Below, one piece after another: positions 45,738 to 56,484 of a stretch of DNA of 56,991 nucleotides. The stretch is from Hortaea werneckii (lineage: Eukaryota; Ascomycota; Dothideomycetes; Mycosphaerellales; Teratosphaeriaceae): NCBI GenBank assembly GCA_037044905.1, contig JBAOKB010000128.1, forward strand, positions 1 to 56,991, in the 5' to 3' direction. The notes under the pieces are model-generated. The model saw only the letters and a program-made list of their open reading frames with translations, searched no databases and was not told the origin of the DNA. Every line of letters begins with the position of its first letter. Positions within the stretch are counted from its first letter, which is position 1. A program made the translations under genes and the position numbers.

Positions 45738-46481
45738 CCGAGGAAACTTGTCAAACGGCTTTTCCGACGGATTGGATTTAGCGCGGTGTAGTGGTGCTCT
45801 CACCTTGTTGGCACGGGTGAGGGCTTTCCTTCTTGCAGGATTGGATAATTAAATTTTGGTAGTCTTGCTGTATCACCGATATTTTAACATTTACTTCGCC
45901 TCTGCTCATGTTGCAAAGGCTGTATGGCGTAGCTGCGTATCGATAATCAACGTACCACTTGTCACCCTGCTGAGGCTTAACAACGACAACATCATTCACG
46001 AACTACGTCTATCATCGTGTCTTCCGCTAGAATTGAGGCTCTTCATAGTCATTCGATCTTGCTCGTTAGACTGGAAGGTGCATTATGTGCGGATTAAAGT
46101 GTTTGCCGTTGATGGGTCTGATGTCAAGTCATCTTGTGTGCGCCTGTACGCGTGTGGGTAAGTCAATGCGTGAGCTGTATGAGACGACCATGGTCCTCCG
46201 TCTGACATTTTGCTGGAAGTCATTTGAGGGATTGAGGCTGTTGCAAGGATCTCCCTATCGGCGCCCGAAGAGGTGGTAACTATCGAAATTCTTGAGCAGA
46301 TTGCACCGCTGGGCTGTTTGAGCATCATGTACTTCTCGGAGGGAGTTGTTGCCTTGTTCATTAACGTGATAGTAATTTCGTGGGGGAATAGCTCTCATAG
46401 TGCAAGGGGAAGTCGACATGTTTCAAGGTCAACCCGATTGAGCAAGGAGAAGTTATGGTAATGCAATGCTAGATATCCTCT
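45738..46481. other. Intergenic region, convergent gene ends
   Basis: This 744 bp spacer lies between the 3' ends of the sterol reductase (plus) and NLR (minus) genes. No supported gene or repeat was seen. Confidence 0.4.
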
Positions 46482-49400
46482 CTAATGAGCGCACACCTTT
46501 GAACTGCGGATGAGAAGCTCGTAAATTCCAACCCTTTCCGCTTTGTTATTTTCAATTGGATCTTCTGCCGAGGCGGACGCAAGCTGTGGATCTTCTGCGA
46601 AGGCGAATGCAAGCTGTAGAGAACAAAGAGCGCCGACAATTCTTTCATGTGGACTGAATTGCCCTGTACTTAGTAGGAGTCGTACCGCTTCAAAGACGCC
46701 ACCAACCACAGCGTTCGCCAGTGCGTTCTTGCCTTTGTAGTCCACCGCATGATGATCGATTTTATGACTGACAAGCAAAATCTTCAGTATCTCTACCTTG
46801 CCGGCCCGGCTGGCGATCAGGAATGGAGTGAGACCCCAGTTGTTCTTTGAGTTTGCTTCGACCTCTTCTTTCGCCAGAAGCATACTGACTATGTGAGTGT
46901 CACCCGCAAGCACGGCTACTGCCAAAGGCGTGTCACCCTGTGAATCCTTGGTGTCCAGCGCAATTCTCCCACTATCAAATAAGATGCGAGATCTTTCGAC
47001 CAATTCCTCCGTCGAAGCATCGGCCAAGTCGGAGAGCTTGCATGCTGCAATGTAATGTGCTAGCGTTCTCCCCTGACTATCTTGTGCGCTCGGGTCAATC
47101 AGTGGGCATTTCAAGAGACTCTTGAGGACATTGCCGGAGCCACTTAGGAATGCCATTGCAAGTGGTGTGTTACTTGGAATATGCGGCCAGCCCGCCTCAA
47201 GCATTTCCTGTGTTGGCGGAAGATCTGGATGCTGAGGGTGAATAGGGTTTGCGATCGAATGCACTTTCTGCTTCGTCGATCGTGCGAGTGACTCCAGGAT
47301 GTGGAGTTTCTCAGCTCCGTCATTTCCTATTGCGAGACACAGTGCAACAATGAGTGGATTCCACGATACAGATCCCCTCTGGTCCGAATCGATATCTGAC
47401 CTCGCGAGCAGAAGATCTACGACATCAGCTTGCCCCGAAACTACAGCATGAAGTATAGGCGGTACTCCGTGGCGGTCAGGAACGCTAGCTGAGACACCAT
47501 GTTGCAAGAGTAGCTTCACAGTGCTTCGGCTACGACTTCCTATAGCTGCAATCAGAGGTGTCACTCCATATTGGTCTTGGGTGTTCAACATTTCTCGCCA
47601 ACCGCCAAGAGTCCTTGTTGGCTCATTTTGTTGGTCTTGCCGAGATAGTAATCTGTTCAGTGTGTTGACGAGGCCTAGCGAACACAAAATGTCCACCACC
47701 CTGTCTCTGCCGTCAAAGACTTGAGTACAGTACTTCCACCGAAATGGATTGCACCAAGTCTCTAACTTCCATAAATCAGGTCCACAGACTGATTGCAGGA
47801 AATTTAGACACTCATCAACAACGGCATCATCCGACTCGGCTCCCAGGTAGTGCGTCCTCCAATGTTTTAATGCATATCCCGTCAGCAGTAGTTGTGCCGC
47901 GGGAGGTGTTGCCTCTCCGGCATCTACTGAGGCTGCAGCATATGAAGGGGAAGTATGCGCTGCCTTGTTCGCGAACAAAGCGCGCAAGAGCTTATCGGAC
48001 TTCTGTTCCATAGCTCTTGCGATAATCTTCTTTTCTTTCACGTATTGACTCCGCCCTTCCTTAATGGCCGTAGACATGCCTTCTTTGGTGAGCAAGTATG
48101 CCAGGCAGCGCTGTGTGAAACGTAAGTGAGATCGTGAGAGTGTAAACTCCGTTCCCATCCGGCTGGCAAGCATCTGTAGCCCACGGGTCACAAAGAACTC
48201 CAGTACAGATTCATGGTCATGCTGAAGTACTTGAAGCTCAGCCTTTTTGGGGACAGGGTCAACATCACGATACACGAGCATGATCTTCTGCGGCCTAACC
48301 AACCCTCGTGTGAGGCGTTCCGCTCTCAGCACAAGAAGCTTATCATTTTCGCACCAATGTTTGTTTGAACTCTTGAAATCGTGGATGCTTGCTCCTTTCC
48401 TGTATGGTCTGTCGATGCATATGGCGTGTCGAAGGGCCTCTACCGACAAAGGAGCTTGTAGCAAAGTAATCCATTCCAGAAGCCGGAAGGCCACTTCAGC
48501 CTCTTCTCTTGGTATCTGCTCAACAATTGAAGCGTAAATATCGTGAAGATCTTGTGGGCATCTTTCCAAAGTATTCAGCACGTAATTGACAGATTCACCG
48601 CTTTGTAGAAGCTCAGCGGCTTGACGGGTTGCATATTTGAGCCATTGGAACACTGACGATGCCCGATTAAGCAGACGACCTTTGATGAGTGATATGTCTT
48701 CTTCTTTCACGGCATCTCCGCGCAAAGCAGGCTTCTCAAGCTTTTGCAAGTGGTATTTCAAAAAAGCGACCATATCAGACTGGTTCAGTTCCTCCAGATT
48801 GAGGCACATAAGCTTTTCAAACTTCCACATTGGATACGGTCGGGAAGAGAAACAAATGCGGAGCCCATTTCCCGTCTCAGATGTGAGCGAGATAAGCCAT
48901 TCGAGGACTTCTGTTGCATCTTCATCACTGCAGGCGTCCAAGCAGTCGACGTAGAGACAGGCTTTCCCCGGTTGACGAAATTTATGTTTGCAGATATCGT
49001 TAAGCTGCTCCTGCAGCTCGGAGGATGACCAGTCCCAGGCAATTCCTGCTTGGCCTTGCTGCTTCTCTCGTAACGCAAATTTGGTTGCTCTGGTGAAGCG
49101 AGCAAGGAGATCTCGGTCGATGGCAAGGATTTGATGGAGCAATGCTCGAAAGAGTCCATCTGGCGAACGTTGGAGTGATTCAGCTTTTCCGAAAACAAAG
49201 GAGTGAGACAAAACGATCGGATTGGGGATCTCTAGAGCCTGTCTCTTTGCTTCAGACGAGAGATGGTTGATCAACATGGATTTGCCGCAGCCGGCTCTTC
49301 CTTTGATCCAAAGTACGCCGCCGTCTTGTTGCCAGGCCTTGTAGACTTCGTTCTCCAGGACCCAATCACCAGTCCCAGGCACTTTCTTATCACTCTTGCC

Positions 49401-49647
49401 GTCTATGTAGATCTGTCCAGAGGCCAAGGAACGAAGACAGCCTGTCACCATGTCAAACGCAAGCTAAAGAACCTGTTCTGTTACCATGATACTTACGAAG
49501 TTCAACTTCAACATCACTGCCATCTTCAGAGCCAGTTAGGTTCCTGTTCATGGAAAGGTTAAAGAAGGCATTTTCAAGATTTCCGATTTGAACGCCGCGA
49601 TCGTTCGAGCCAAAATGGTTGGTCTGGGTCAGTCGTGGATGGCTCAT
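46482..49647 (-). CDS. NLR-like STAND protein: amyloid motif, NACHT, ankyrin repeats
   Basis: Exons 49647-49497 and 49441-46482 (intron 49442-49496, 55 bp) give 1,036 residues. Residues 8-28 form a short motif, QTNHFGSNDRGVQIGN, resembling amyloid-forming signalling motifs of fungal NLRs. A linker with RCLRSLASG leads to the NACHT NTPase: Walker A GRAGCGKS at 98-105, Walker B-like CLYVDCLDAC around 216-221 (Ala where LDEC is usual), then ICFSSRPYP. A helical region follows, then roughly seven to eight ankyrin repeats (for example YGVTPLIAAI, GDTPLAVAV, WGLTPFLIAS) ending KVCAH. Such proteins sense ligand through the repeats and nucleate a partner effector through the N-terminal motif, in heterokaryon incompatibility or defence. 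The HeLo-domain gene immediately upstream on the same strand carries a matching motif. The start at 49647 puts the motif at the N-terminus, as in the family; an extra upstream exon cannot be excluded. Confidence 0.88.
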
Positions 49648-50109
49648 TTTACGCGGAGAACCTCGTACAGATTGGATCTTCGAATAGAAGAATATCTCAG
49701 AGCGGGTGGCGCATAGGTATTGGAGAAAGGAAGGCTGATGCCCAAACGAAGTCATACTGGCAGCAAACATGAACATGCAAGAGGAGCGTGTGAGCTGCAA
49801 CCTGCCGTGCTCAACTGATGCATCAACGGAAGGCAAGATGCGTTAGTATCAGGCTCAAGAGATCCCTTCGCTGGTATTCTATTCGTCGTGCAATTGGCTA
49901 CGACAATCTCAAACTCACCTGATGCCATCAGAGGAGTGTGTTCCAGGAATGGTTGATATTGCGCATCCAGCCATGGTTTACTTGAATTATCATGGAAAGG
50001 ATCAGAAAAGCGTAGAACATATGTCAACACTCAAGTAGCAATGCTGACCCAACCACCAATTTCTTCTCAATGATCATCGCCGGCCCAGTTTCACCCATTA
50101 CCTTGCCTC
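49648..50109. other. Intergenic region between the HeLo and NLR genes
   Basis: This 462 bp interval should carry the NLR promoter. A minus-strand frame (from 50,030) ends in MASG followed by a GTGAGT donor, so a small upstream exon is conceivable, but I find no partner acceptor that clearly joins it to the NLR. Confidence 0.35.
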
Positions 50110-50892
50110 TCACTTTGGAGAAAAGTAAATTGTTCCAGCTTGATAACCCGCCACCATCCCTCCATTGTTCGTACCACTGAAGTGATTGGTTTGCTGAACT
50201 CCCTGCCGACGCAGTTCCGCTTCCGCTTTCTTAGCATCAAGAGCGTCCTTGAACTGCCTGTCCACTGCATTCGAATGCTTGCTGAGCACTTCCTGAATAA
50301 GATTCCCGAGATCGATACTCAAATGCCCCATCTCCTCTTTCGCGAACTGCTGCAGGGTTGGTTTGGCCTCGGGAACGGCATCTTCAAGGGTAGAGAGTAA
50401 CTTCTCAATGTCATCGATCATCTCTTCGAATGCGGTCTTGTCAAGGACGGCCCAGACTGCTTTCTTTATCGGTTGGGGGACGGAAGGGCGCTTAAGACGT
50501 TCGACAAGCTTCTTCCCATTTAGCCTGCAAATCTTTTTGGTAGCTTCCGCCACCTCATGGTCGTCAATCGTTTTCGGCTGTGCGGTGTGAAGGCCACCTG
50601 CTGAGCCAGCTTCTCCCTCGTACGATCGTGACTTTCTGCGTGCTTTCTGGACCAGGGTAGAAATCTGCTGCACGTCCTTCTCTACGATAACGAGGCTAGC
50701 ATCACTTATCTCGGCCTTGCATTCGTCCAATGCAAGACTTAGGCGGGTCAGGCGGACCTCCGCCCATCGTAATCTGATTGTACCGGTCTTGAAGTCATCG
50801 TCAAAGTCACGAGCAAGCTGTATGTAACGAATGTCTTCAACAACGTTGTGAAGCATGCCAAACAGGCCGATGCCTAGCCCAACAGCTTCCAT
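50110..50892 (-). CDS. HeLo-domain protein with C-terminal amyloid motif (putative cell-death effector)
   Basis: A single exon encodes 260 residues. I chose ATG 50892, giving MEAVGLGIGLFGMLHNVVED, because HET-s-type HeLo domains start this way; an upstream in-frame ATG at 50979 would add 29 unlikely residues. The HeLo hallmarks YIQLARDFDDDF and IRLRWAEVRLTRLSLAL occupy about 20-62, followed by helical segments to about 220. The C-terminus (234-260) reads QTNHFSGTNNGGMVAG then a GTIYF ending. That is the spacing N-x-F-x-G-x-N-x-G seen in fungal prion-like signalling motifs. In the known family the HeLo domain is a membrane-targeting pore-forming domain, triggered when the C-terminal motif folds as amyloid on an NLR template. 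It lies directly upstream of the NLR gene with the related motif, on the same strand. Activity here is inferred. Confidence 0.85.
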   Translation of the reverse strand: MEAVGLGIGLFGMLHNVVEDIRYIQLARDFDDDFKTGTIRLRWAEVRLTRLSLALDECKAEISDASLVIVEKDVQQISTLVQKARRKSRSYEGEAGSAGGLHTAQPKTIDDHEVAEATKKICRLNGKKLVERLKRPSVPQPIKKAVWAVLDKTAFEEMIDDIEKLLSTLEDAVPEAKPTLQQFAKEEMGHLSIDLGNLIQEVLSKHSNAVDRQFKDALDAKKAEAELRRQGVQQTNHFSGTNNGGMVAGYQAGTIYFSPK

Positions 50893-51272
50893 CTGGAATG
50901 GAGGAGAAGGTTCTTGGAGTTGTGTTCTTGGGCCAAGAATGGGTGCGAAGGCGTGGCTCATATATGCAATACCACTCAAAGGGTGGTGCGGAAGCTGAAG
51001 CCAAGGTCAGCAATCCAGTATCCCTCAAATGATGCTTCTGTACCAAAGCGCCATCGACATTGCTTGAAAAGACGCTTTGAAGCAAGGTACAAAAGGCTGT
51101 TGTTCTAATGCAGGCTTCTCCGTGCTTTTCAAACGATCAAAGTTTCTTCGTTCGCCTCTTCCTTGCACGATGCCGGGCTTTTCTGGCCAGTTGGTAGAGA
51201 AAGCAATCAGAAATCAGCATTGTTTTCTCTTTGATAGGGCTGCCGACAGCAACGGAAACGATAATGAGTCTT
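50893..51272. other. Intergenic region upstream of the HeLo gene
   Basis: This 380 bp spacer carries the HeLo gene's promoter and the 3' flank of the NTF2-like gene; all are minus-strand genes. No gene or repeat was recognised. Confidence 0.4.
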
Positions 51273-51851
51273 TCACTCATCAAACCTCATCCCAGTGGCT
51301 GCGAACATGCTTTCGACCTCTTCGTCCCGCAGCACAAACTCCCAGCCCGCTGACATGCCCGCGCTGGCTGCTCGGTAGCCGTAAACATTTGTGAACTTCC
51401 AGCCTTTGCCTTCGTACTCACTACCTTCCTGCGGAACAAATTGCCACTCTAGCCAACATAAGGCAGAAGTCGAGCTGTAGGATTCGATCTTCTTGATTTG
51501 CAATAGCTTCAGATGAGTTCCGAGTTTGAGATTGACATTCTTCCGCATCTCCTTTTCGATAAGCTTGGCGGCTTCTTCTTGCGTCTAGTATCTCAACATC
51601 AGTGCGCTTGAACTGCTCAGGTCGAGGGTGAGGACATCTCCAAAGTCCTTTGCAGGGGAAGAAGTCACCACGCTTACCTCGAAGCGCGATATTTTACCAC
51701 CTGTAAAGAACGTCACGCCGGGTCTGTAGTGCTGCCCAACTTTGCGAGCGACTTCTGCACAAAGCTCCGAGTCTGAGCATGAGGGTGAAGTGAACAGGTC
51801 TGAGTAGGCGGAGATGAAGCTTTGGACTTCTTTACTCAACTCTGGAGACAT
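51273..51851 (-). CDS. NTF2-like (SnoaL-type) fold protein, hypothetical
   Basis: Exons 51851-51678 and 51584-51273, with an intron at 51585-51677 (93 bp, GTAAGC...ACTAG), give 161 residues. Without splicing the same frame meets a TAG, which is the intron's end. The product begins MSPELSKEVQSFISAYSDLF, has HYRPGVTFFTGGKISRF before the intron, and later SALCWLEWQF, WKFTNVYGYRA and GWEFVLRDEEVESM. This helix-then-curved-sheet pattern fits an NTF2-like cone fold. There is no signal peptide or obvious catalytic set, and the role is unknown. It lies next to the HeLo/NLR pair on the same strand; a functional link is not evident. Confidence 0.75.
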
Positions 51852-52468
51852 GGTGAACGGCTAGGTTGTCGTTGGTGGCGGTCGAGTGCTGCAGTCAGAA
51901 CTACCAGACTCTGTTTTTTGCGATACTGCTCCGTACTGTCAAATAATCAACGCTAAACAGGAGCAAAGTTCAATACTTCCAATGGTGTAAGCGTCGTCAA
52001 TTGTATTCTCCATCGGTTCCACGTCCGTTTGTTGTCTCGTTGCGGCTAAATACTACATTATGTAGGATGCTCCGCATTTGTAAGCACACTTATCGATAAG
52101 ATGGTCAATCTAAAATAACTCTGCATGGCAGGTGTTGTTAAGACTAGTCGAAGTGTCGAGCATGAGTCTTGCACCAACGCCGGACGTGTATGTGGGTTTT
52201 GCAAATGCTAGACAAGTCTCCACCATATCTAGTGCAGAGGTATTCTCTTGTAAGGGGATCGCAGGGACAGTGACGTTGAATCTAATCTCAAAGCAAGGCA
52301 TACCTCAAGCTGGTGGATGCAATTTCATAGTTTGACTGAGTGTTCGTAACCGACTCGCTTGAAGGCCTCGTACGATTGAGAATTCCGTCCCTTCTCGAAC
52401 AAAACTCTACCAGCTTTGGCGAAGCACACTTCGACTATCGAACAGCTTAAAACGACCGTCCATTTCAC
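51852..52468. other. Spacer without recognisable genes
   Basis: This 617 bp interval separates two minus-strand genes. Small frames at 52,110-52,335 on both strands have no recognisable domain or signal peptide. Confidence 0.4.
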
Positions 52469-54032
52469 TCATGGCTCCCATGGGCTTGTAGGCCTCTTCC
52501 CGGTCAGCACCTCTGCCTCGCCGCTCTCTTTCACCAGGAAAATGTCCTCATGCCGTACGCCGAACTTGTTCAGCACATAAATCCCCGGTTCAGCTGTGAA
52601 AGTCATGCCTGCACGGAGCCGCGTGCCGACGTTGGCCTTGTTGAGGTAGGGCGATTCGTGCGCCTTGATCCCGATGCCGTGGCCAACGCGGTGCGTAAAG
52701 TACTCGCCGTAACCAGCGTCGGTGATGACACGGCGTGCGGCGATATCGACACTCGCGGCTGTCGCGTTAGGCTTGAACTGCTTTGCCGATGCGGACTGGG
52801 CTTCGAGGACGGTGTGCCAGACTTTGAGCTTCTCAGCATGGAGCGGGTCGGAGGACGCTGCTACTGAGTCTGTGGAAGCTGCCGTCTTCGAGCTGAGTAA
52901 CCACTGAGGAACGAATGACCAGAAGTTTTTATTGTCTCGCGGTGGGATGAAAAAGCTCCGGCAGATGTCGGAAGAGTAGCCGAGATAATGTGCACCGACG
53001 TCAATCACAACCATGGTGTCTTCATTCAGGACTTTACTACCAGTCACGAAGCCGCCGTGCGGCAACGCGCCATCTTCCTCGAAGAGCACAATGTCAAAGA
53101 ATGGCGTAAATCCTATAGCGGACATGGTGCTGTCGAGGATGCGAGTGACTTCGTCTTCTGTGACACCGGGTACAAGGCCTAAGTGTGCATGGTCAATCGA
53201 CTGTGGGCTGTACAAGAAACGGTATGTGTTGCGGCTTACATTTCCGTACTGCCCTTACTGCTTCGACCGTCCCCGTGTTCACTGCTCGGAGCAACTCGAC
53301 TTCCTGTGGGCTTTTCACCTGCCGTACAGCTTCCACCTCACCGCCCAGTCCGACTGTTTCAAATCCGCTTCTGTCCAGACCTCTAACGATGTAGTCTCTG
53401 ATCTCCTCATCCATCATGAGCAGCACATCGCCATCTTCCGTAAACAGTTCGCTCTTCCTCAAGGTCTCATAAGGGTCCCAATGCTCTTCCCAGCCTATCA
53501 CTCGATCACCCTCGGTGAATCCAGGTATCCCAAGCATTCGCACTCTGCCCACCTCAAATGCTGGTGCCAAGATACTGGTCCTTGCGACGATCTCGCCAGA
53601 ATCAGACAACTGCGGCTGCACGATTATAAGCATGGGCCGTTCCTCCGGCTCCCAGGGTTCCCAATCAAACTGGCTCAGATTGGCGTAGTACTGGGAGGTG
53701 TAGCCGGGCTCCATAATGAATGCCGGGACAGCGGTGGCGTGCAACGCGCGTGCGAGATTGTCGCGGCGAGTGACAAACTCGGATGTGTGGATGGGCTCGG
53801 CAGAGTCGAGGAAGTAGAGATCAGACTTCAGGTTGCCGACGGAACAGGACTGGATATCGGAGAGCCATTTCCCATGTGAGTCGATATGGACAGCGGAGAG
53901 GATATTTGCCCACACTACCCAACACAACGCGGCTGCAGCAAGGAGCAACATGCGTTGGTATCTGCCTCTGTGTCCGACTGCTCTGGCCTCCTGCTTAGCA
54001 GAGGCGTCTTCCAGATGAATGGCGCCCTTCAT
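52469..54032 (-). CDS. M24 family metallopeptidase (Xaa-Pro aminopeptidase/dipeptidase-like), membrane-anchored
   Basis: Exons 54032-53240 and 53178-52469 (intron 53179-53239, 61 bp) give 500 residues. A basic N-terminus and one hydrophobic segment at about 28-47 (MLLLAAAALCWVVWANIL) suggest a type II membrane protein facing the secretory lumen or outside. The creatinase-like N-domain (TRRDNLARAL, APAFEVGRVR) is followed by the pita-bread catalytic domain. The metal ligands are visible: Asp in VVIDVGAHYLGY, Asp in SSDICRSFF, His in HRVGHGIGI, Glu in TAEPGIYV and Glu in GVRHEDIFL. It should hydrolyse Xaa-Pro bonds with two Mn or Co ions. The acceptor TTAG at 53,179 was chosen because it alone restores RKC-LVPGVTEDEV, the family's usual sequence. 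The nearer CAG gives the wrong frame. Confidence 0.9.
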
Positions 54033-54807
54033 GTTGGATGTTGGTTTGGCTTCAATCTCAGGTTTCGGGGCAGATATAGCGATGGAAGAAGGCTATACAA
54101 CATTTCTATAGCTTCACGAGTGTTCCGGCTTTCACCACGTAGGTCTCAAGCGGTAAATGGCGACTGGGACCACTCCGATCTGATCTGAGTCGTGACCGCC
54201 CGAGATCGCAGGATTGATGAGAAGGTAACCCTACGCTACCAGCAGAACTCGGCCGAGCCATTGAGTCAGACACGAGAAGAATGGAGTCCTGTCATGAAAT
54301 CGCATGTCTCCTTGCCCGACTAGCAGCACGACGTGAAGTTTGGCTGCGGAGCAGACCAGAGGTTCATCCTATCGCCCCACTTCTTGGCCTATCGGCTGCC
54401 CGTGGCGCCAGACTGCACTCTCCCTCACCACGCTTCATTCGCTTACCTGTTCCCTTCGACAAATTCATTGGCGATGATATGCAACGGTAACATTCGAGTA
54501 GGCCAGCTACGCCGATCTCGCATTGTCGACAGCGGATATCAACGCATCCAAACAACGCTAAGCGGTGCTGTTAACTATGCTAGCAGAACGCATTGGACCT
54601 CTCATATGCTTGCTATGTTCTTGTTAGCGCCAAAGTCGGCACGTAGGCCTTGCAGACGGTTCACAGTCGGATGAATATATTGAGGGCACAGTCAGCGGCA
54701 CCCTGCTATATACAACTTTGTTTTGCGCTTCTATCCTTCCTTTTCTGTGTCCTCGTTCCATTCTCTCTCCTGTCCGTCCCCTGCATGTCGAGTCTCTGAT
54801 ACCCAGC
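54033..54807. other. Divergent promoter region, M24 peptidase and transporter
   Basis: This 775 bp spacer separates the minus-strand peptidase and plus-strand transporter and must hold both promoters. No gene or repeat was recognised. Confidence 0.45.
54707..54714 (+). promoter_or_regulatory. TATA-like element of the transporter gene
   Basis: CTATATAC lies about 95 bp upstream of the chosen ATG at 54808 and is followed by pyrimidine-rich sequence, as in many fungal core promoters. Confidence 0.4.
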
Positions 54808-56484
54808 ATGAATATCACTGCGAGCTCTTCAGCTCCAGGTCCAGGCGAGATCGAGGTCATGAAGGCCAAAGACGACGACAAGAGGACCGACCATATATCC
54901 ACGACTCAGATTCCCGACGAGACGACTCCGGGGCCGTCAGAAATTGAAGCGGGCGACACAAAGCGCTACTACAGCAAGACTTCAGTATGGTTGATGGTAC
55001 TGTACTCAGGCCTCGCCATCGGATCCGACGGTTTGTAAGGCTCTCGCCATTGCCGTTACAGTGGAAGGTCCCCCTTAACCTATCGTGTGTTTAGCAATGC
55101 CGCTATCATCGGCAACGTACAGATTCTCCTCGGCGAACTCTACCCGAATGCTCTCACCGACGGCATCTACTCTCGTCTCAGCAATGCCTTCTTGATCGGG
55201 ATGATTGTTGGTATGCTATTCTTCGGCGGCATAGTTGATCAGTTCGGTCGGAAGACCGGTGCAGTAGCAACGACATTGCTACTCGTCCTTGGGATTGTCT
55301 TATCTACTGCCGCTTCCGGTACGACGCCTACTGGAATGTTTTGGATGCTCATTGTTGCCCGCGGGATTGCAGGTGTTGGCGCTGGCGGCGAGTGCGTTAA
55401 CCTGTCCACGGTTCATTAGATTCTTACCTGCTGACCTCGTCGTAGATATCCTGTGAGTGCTGCCGGTGGAATAGAGGCTACTGATGAGAACGCCGGCATG
55501 CGCAAGTATCGTGGTTTCATGTTCGCCATGCTGGCAGACCTGAGTGCCTCCTTGGGTTATGTTTGGGGTGGTCTCACACCACTACTGCTGCTCCTCATTA
55601 CTGGTCAGCAGGAAAGGCATTACGACATCGTTTGGCGCACCTCCTTCGCCGTCGGCATGATTCCACCGTTATCAATCTTCTGGTTCCGAATGAAAATGGC
55701 TGTCAGCACGGCTTACCGCAACTCCGCCATGCGCAAGCAGCGCGTGCCCTATCTCCTTGCTATTCGCAGGTATTGGCGCGCATTACTAGGTTGCTCTGCA
55801 ACTTGGTTCATGTACAACTACGTGAGTGTGCCCTTCGGCATTTTCAGCGGCACCATAACAACTCGAACGAACCCTGAGGGCTCTCTCATCAAAAATCTCG
55901 GCTGGGGTGTCGTGATCAATTGCTTCTACATCCCTGGTCCCTTCATCGGAGGCTTTCTGAGCGACAGAATTGGTCGGCGGCAAACCATGTGTCTTGGGTT
56001 CACACTCCAGGCCATGTTGGGCTTCATTCTCGGTGGCGCAAACGAAAAGATCCAAGAAATCTTCCCGCTATTCGTCGTATTGTATGGCATCTTCCTCACG
56101 CTGGGTGAAGTCGGACCTGGCAGTACTGTGGTCTTACTGTCATCCGAGTGTTTTCCGACGTCCATTCGAGGCCAGATGATGGGCTTCATCGCGGCCTGCA
56201 GCAAAGCTGGTGCGGCGATCGGCAGCGAGGTCTTTGCCGCCATTTCGGCGCGCTTTGCAGATGATACGGCTAGATCCAACCAAGCATTGTTCTGTATCGG
56301 ATCTGGCTTCGCTCTGCTCGGAGCGCTGATTGCATGGTTCGTAATTCCAGATATGGGTAGAGTGCTGGGTGACGAAGATGACAGATGGCGAGCCTACTTG
56401 GAAAGCAAAGGTTGGACGGCGCAATGGGGAGATGCCGAAACGGTGGATCCAGCGCGGATCCGTATGGATAAGGTGACAACGTAA
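54808..56484 (+). CDS. MFS transporter, Git1-like (glycerophosphoinositol/phosphate permease family)
   Basis: Exons 54808-55034, 55095-55391 and 55446-56484 (introns 60 and 54 bp) give 520 residues, a usual length for the family. A hydrophilic leader of about 60 residues precedes the first helix (VWLMVLYSGLAIGSDG-FNAAIIGNV). The loop signature GGIVDQFGRKTG and MLIVARGIAGVGAGGEYPVSAAG are typical of phosphate:H+ symporter-like Git1 permeases. The mirrored motif GGFLSDRIGRRQTM lies in the second half, and the C-terminal tail is cytosolic. It should sit in the plasma membrane and import glycerophosphodiesters, phosphate or a related solute with protons; the substrate is inferred. ATG 54808 (MNITASS) is preferred over an upstream in-frame ATG at 54718 that lies next to the TATA-like element. 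Confidence 0.88.

Noticed and set aside
51585..51590. In-frame TAG as a nonsense mutation in the NTF2-like gene
   Set aside because: A GTAAGC donor 93 bp upstream and the ACTAG acceptor remove it and keep the frame, so an intron is the simpler reading.
53209..53220. CAG acceptor at the M24 gene intron
   Set aside because: Using it shifts the frame; the later TTAG restores the conserved RKC-LVPGVTEDEV.
53013..53879. 288-codon plus-strand frame over the M24 peptidase
   Set aside because: It is antisense to a gene with all five metal ligands in place.
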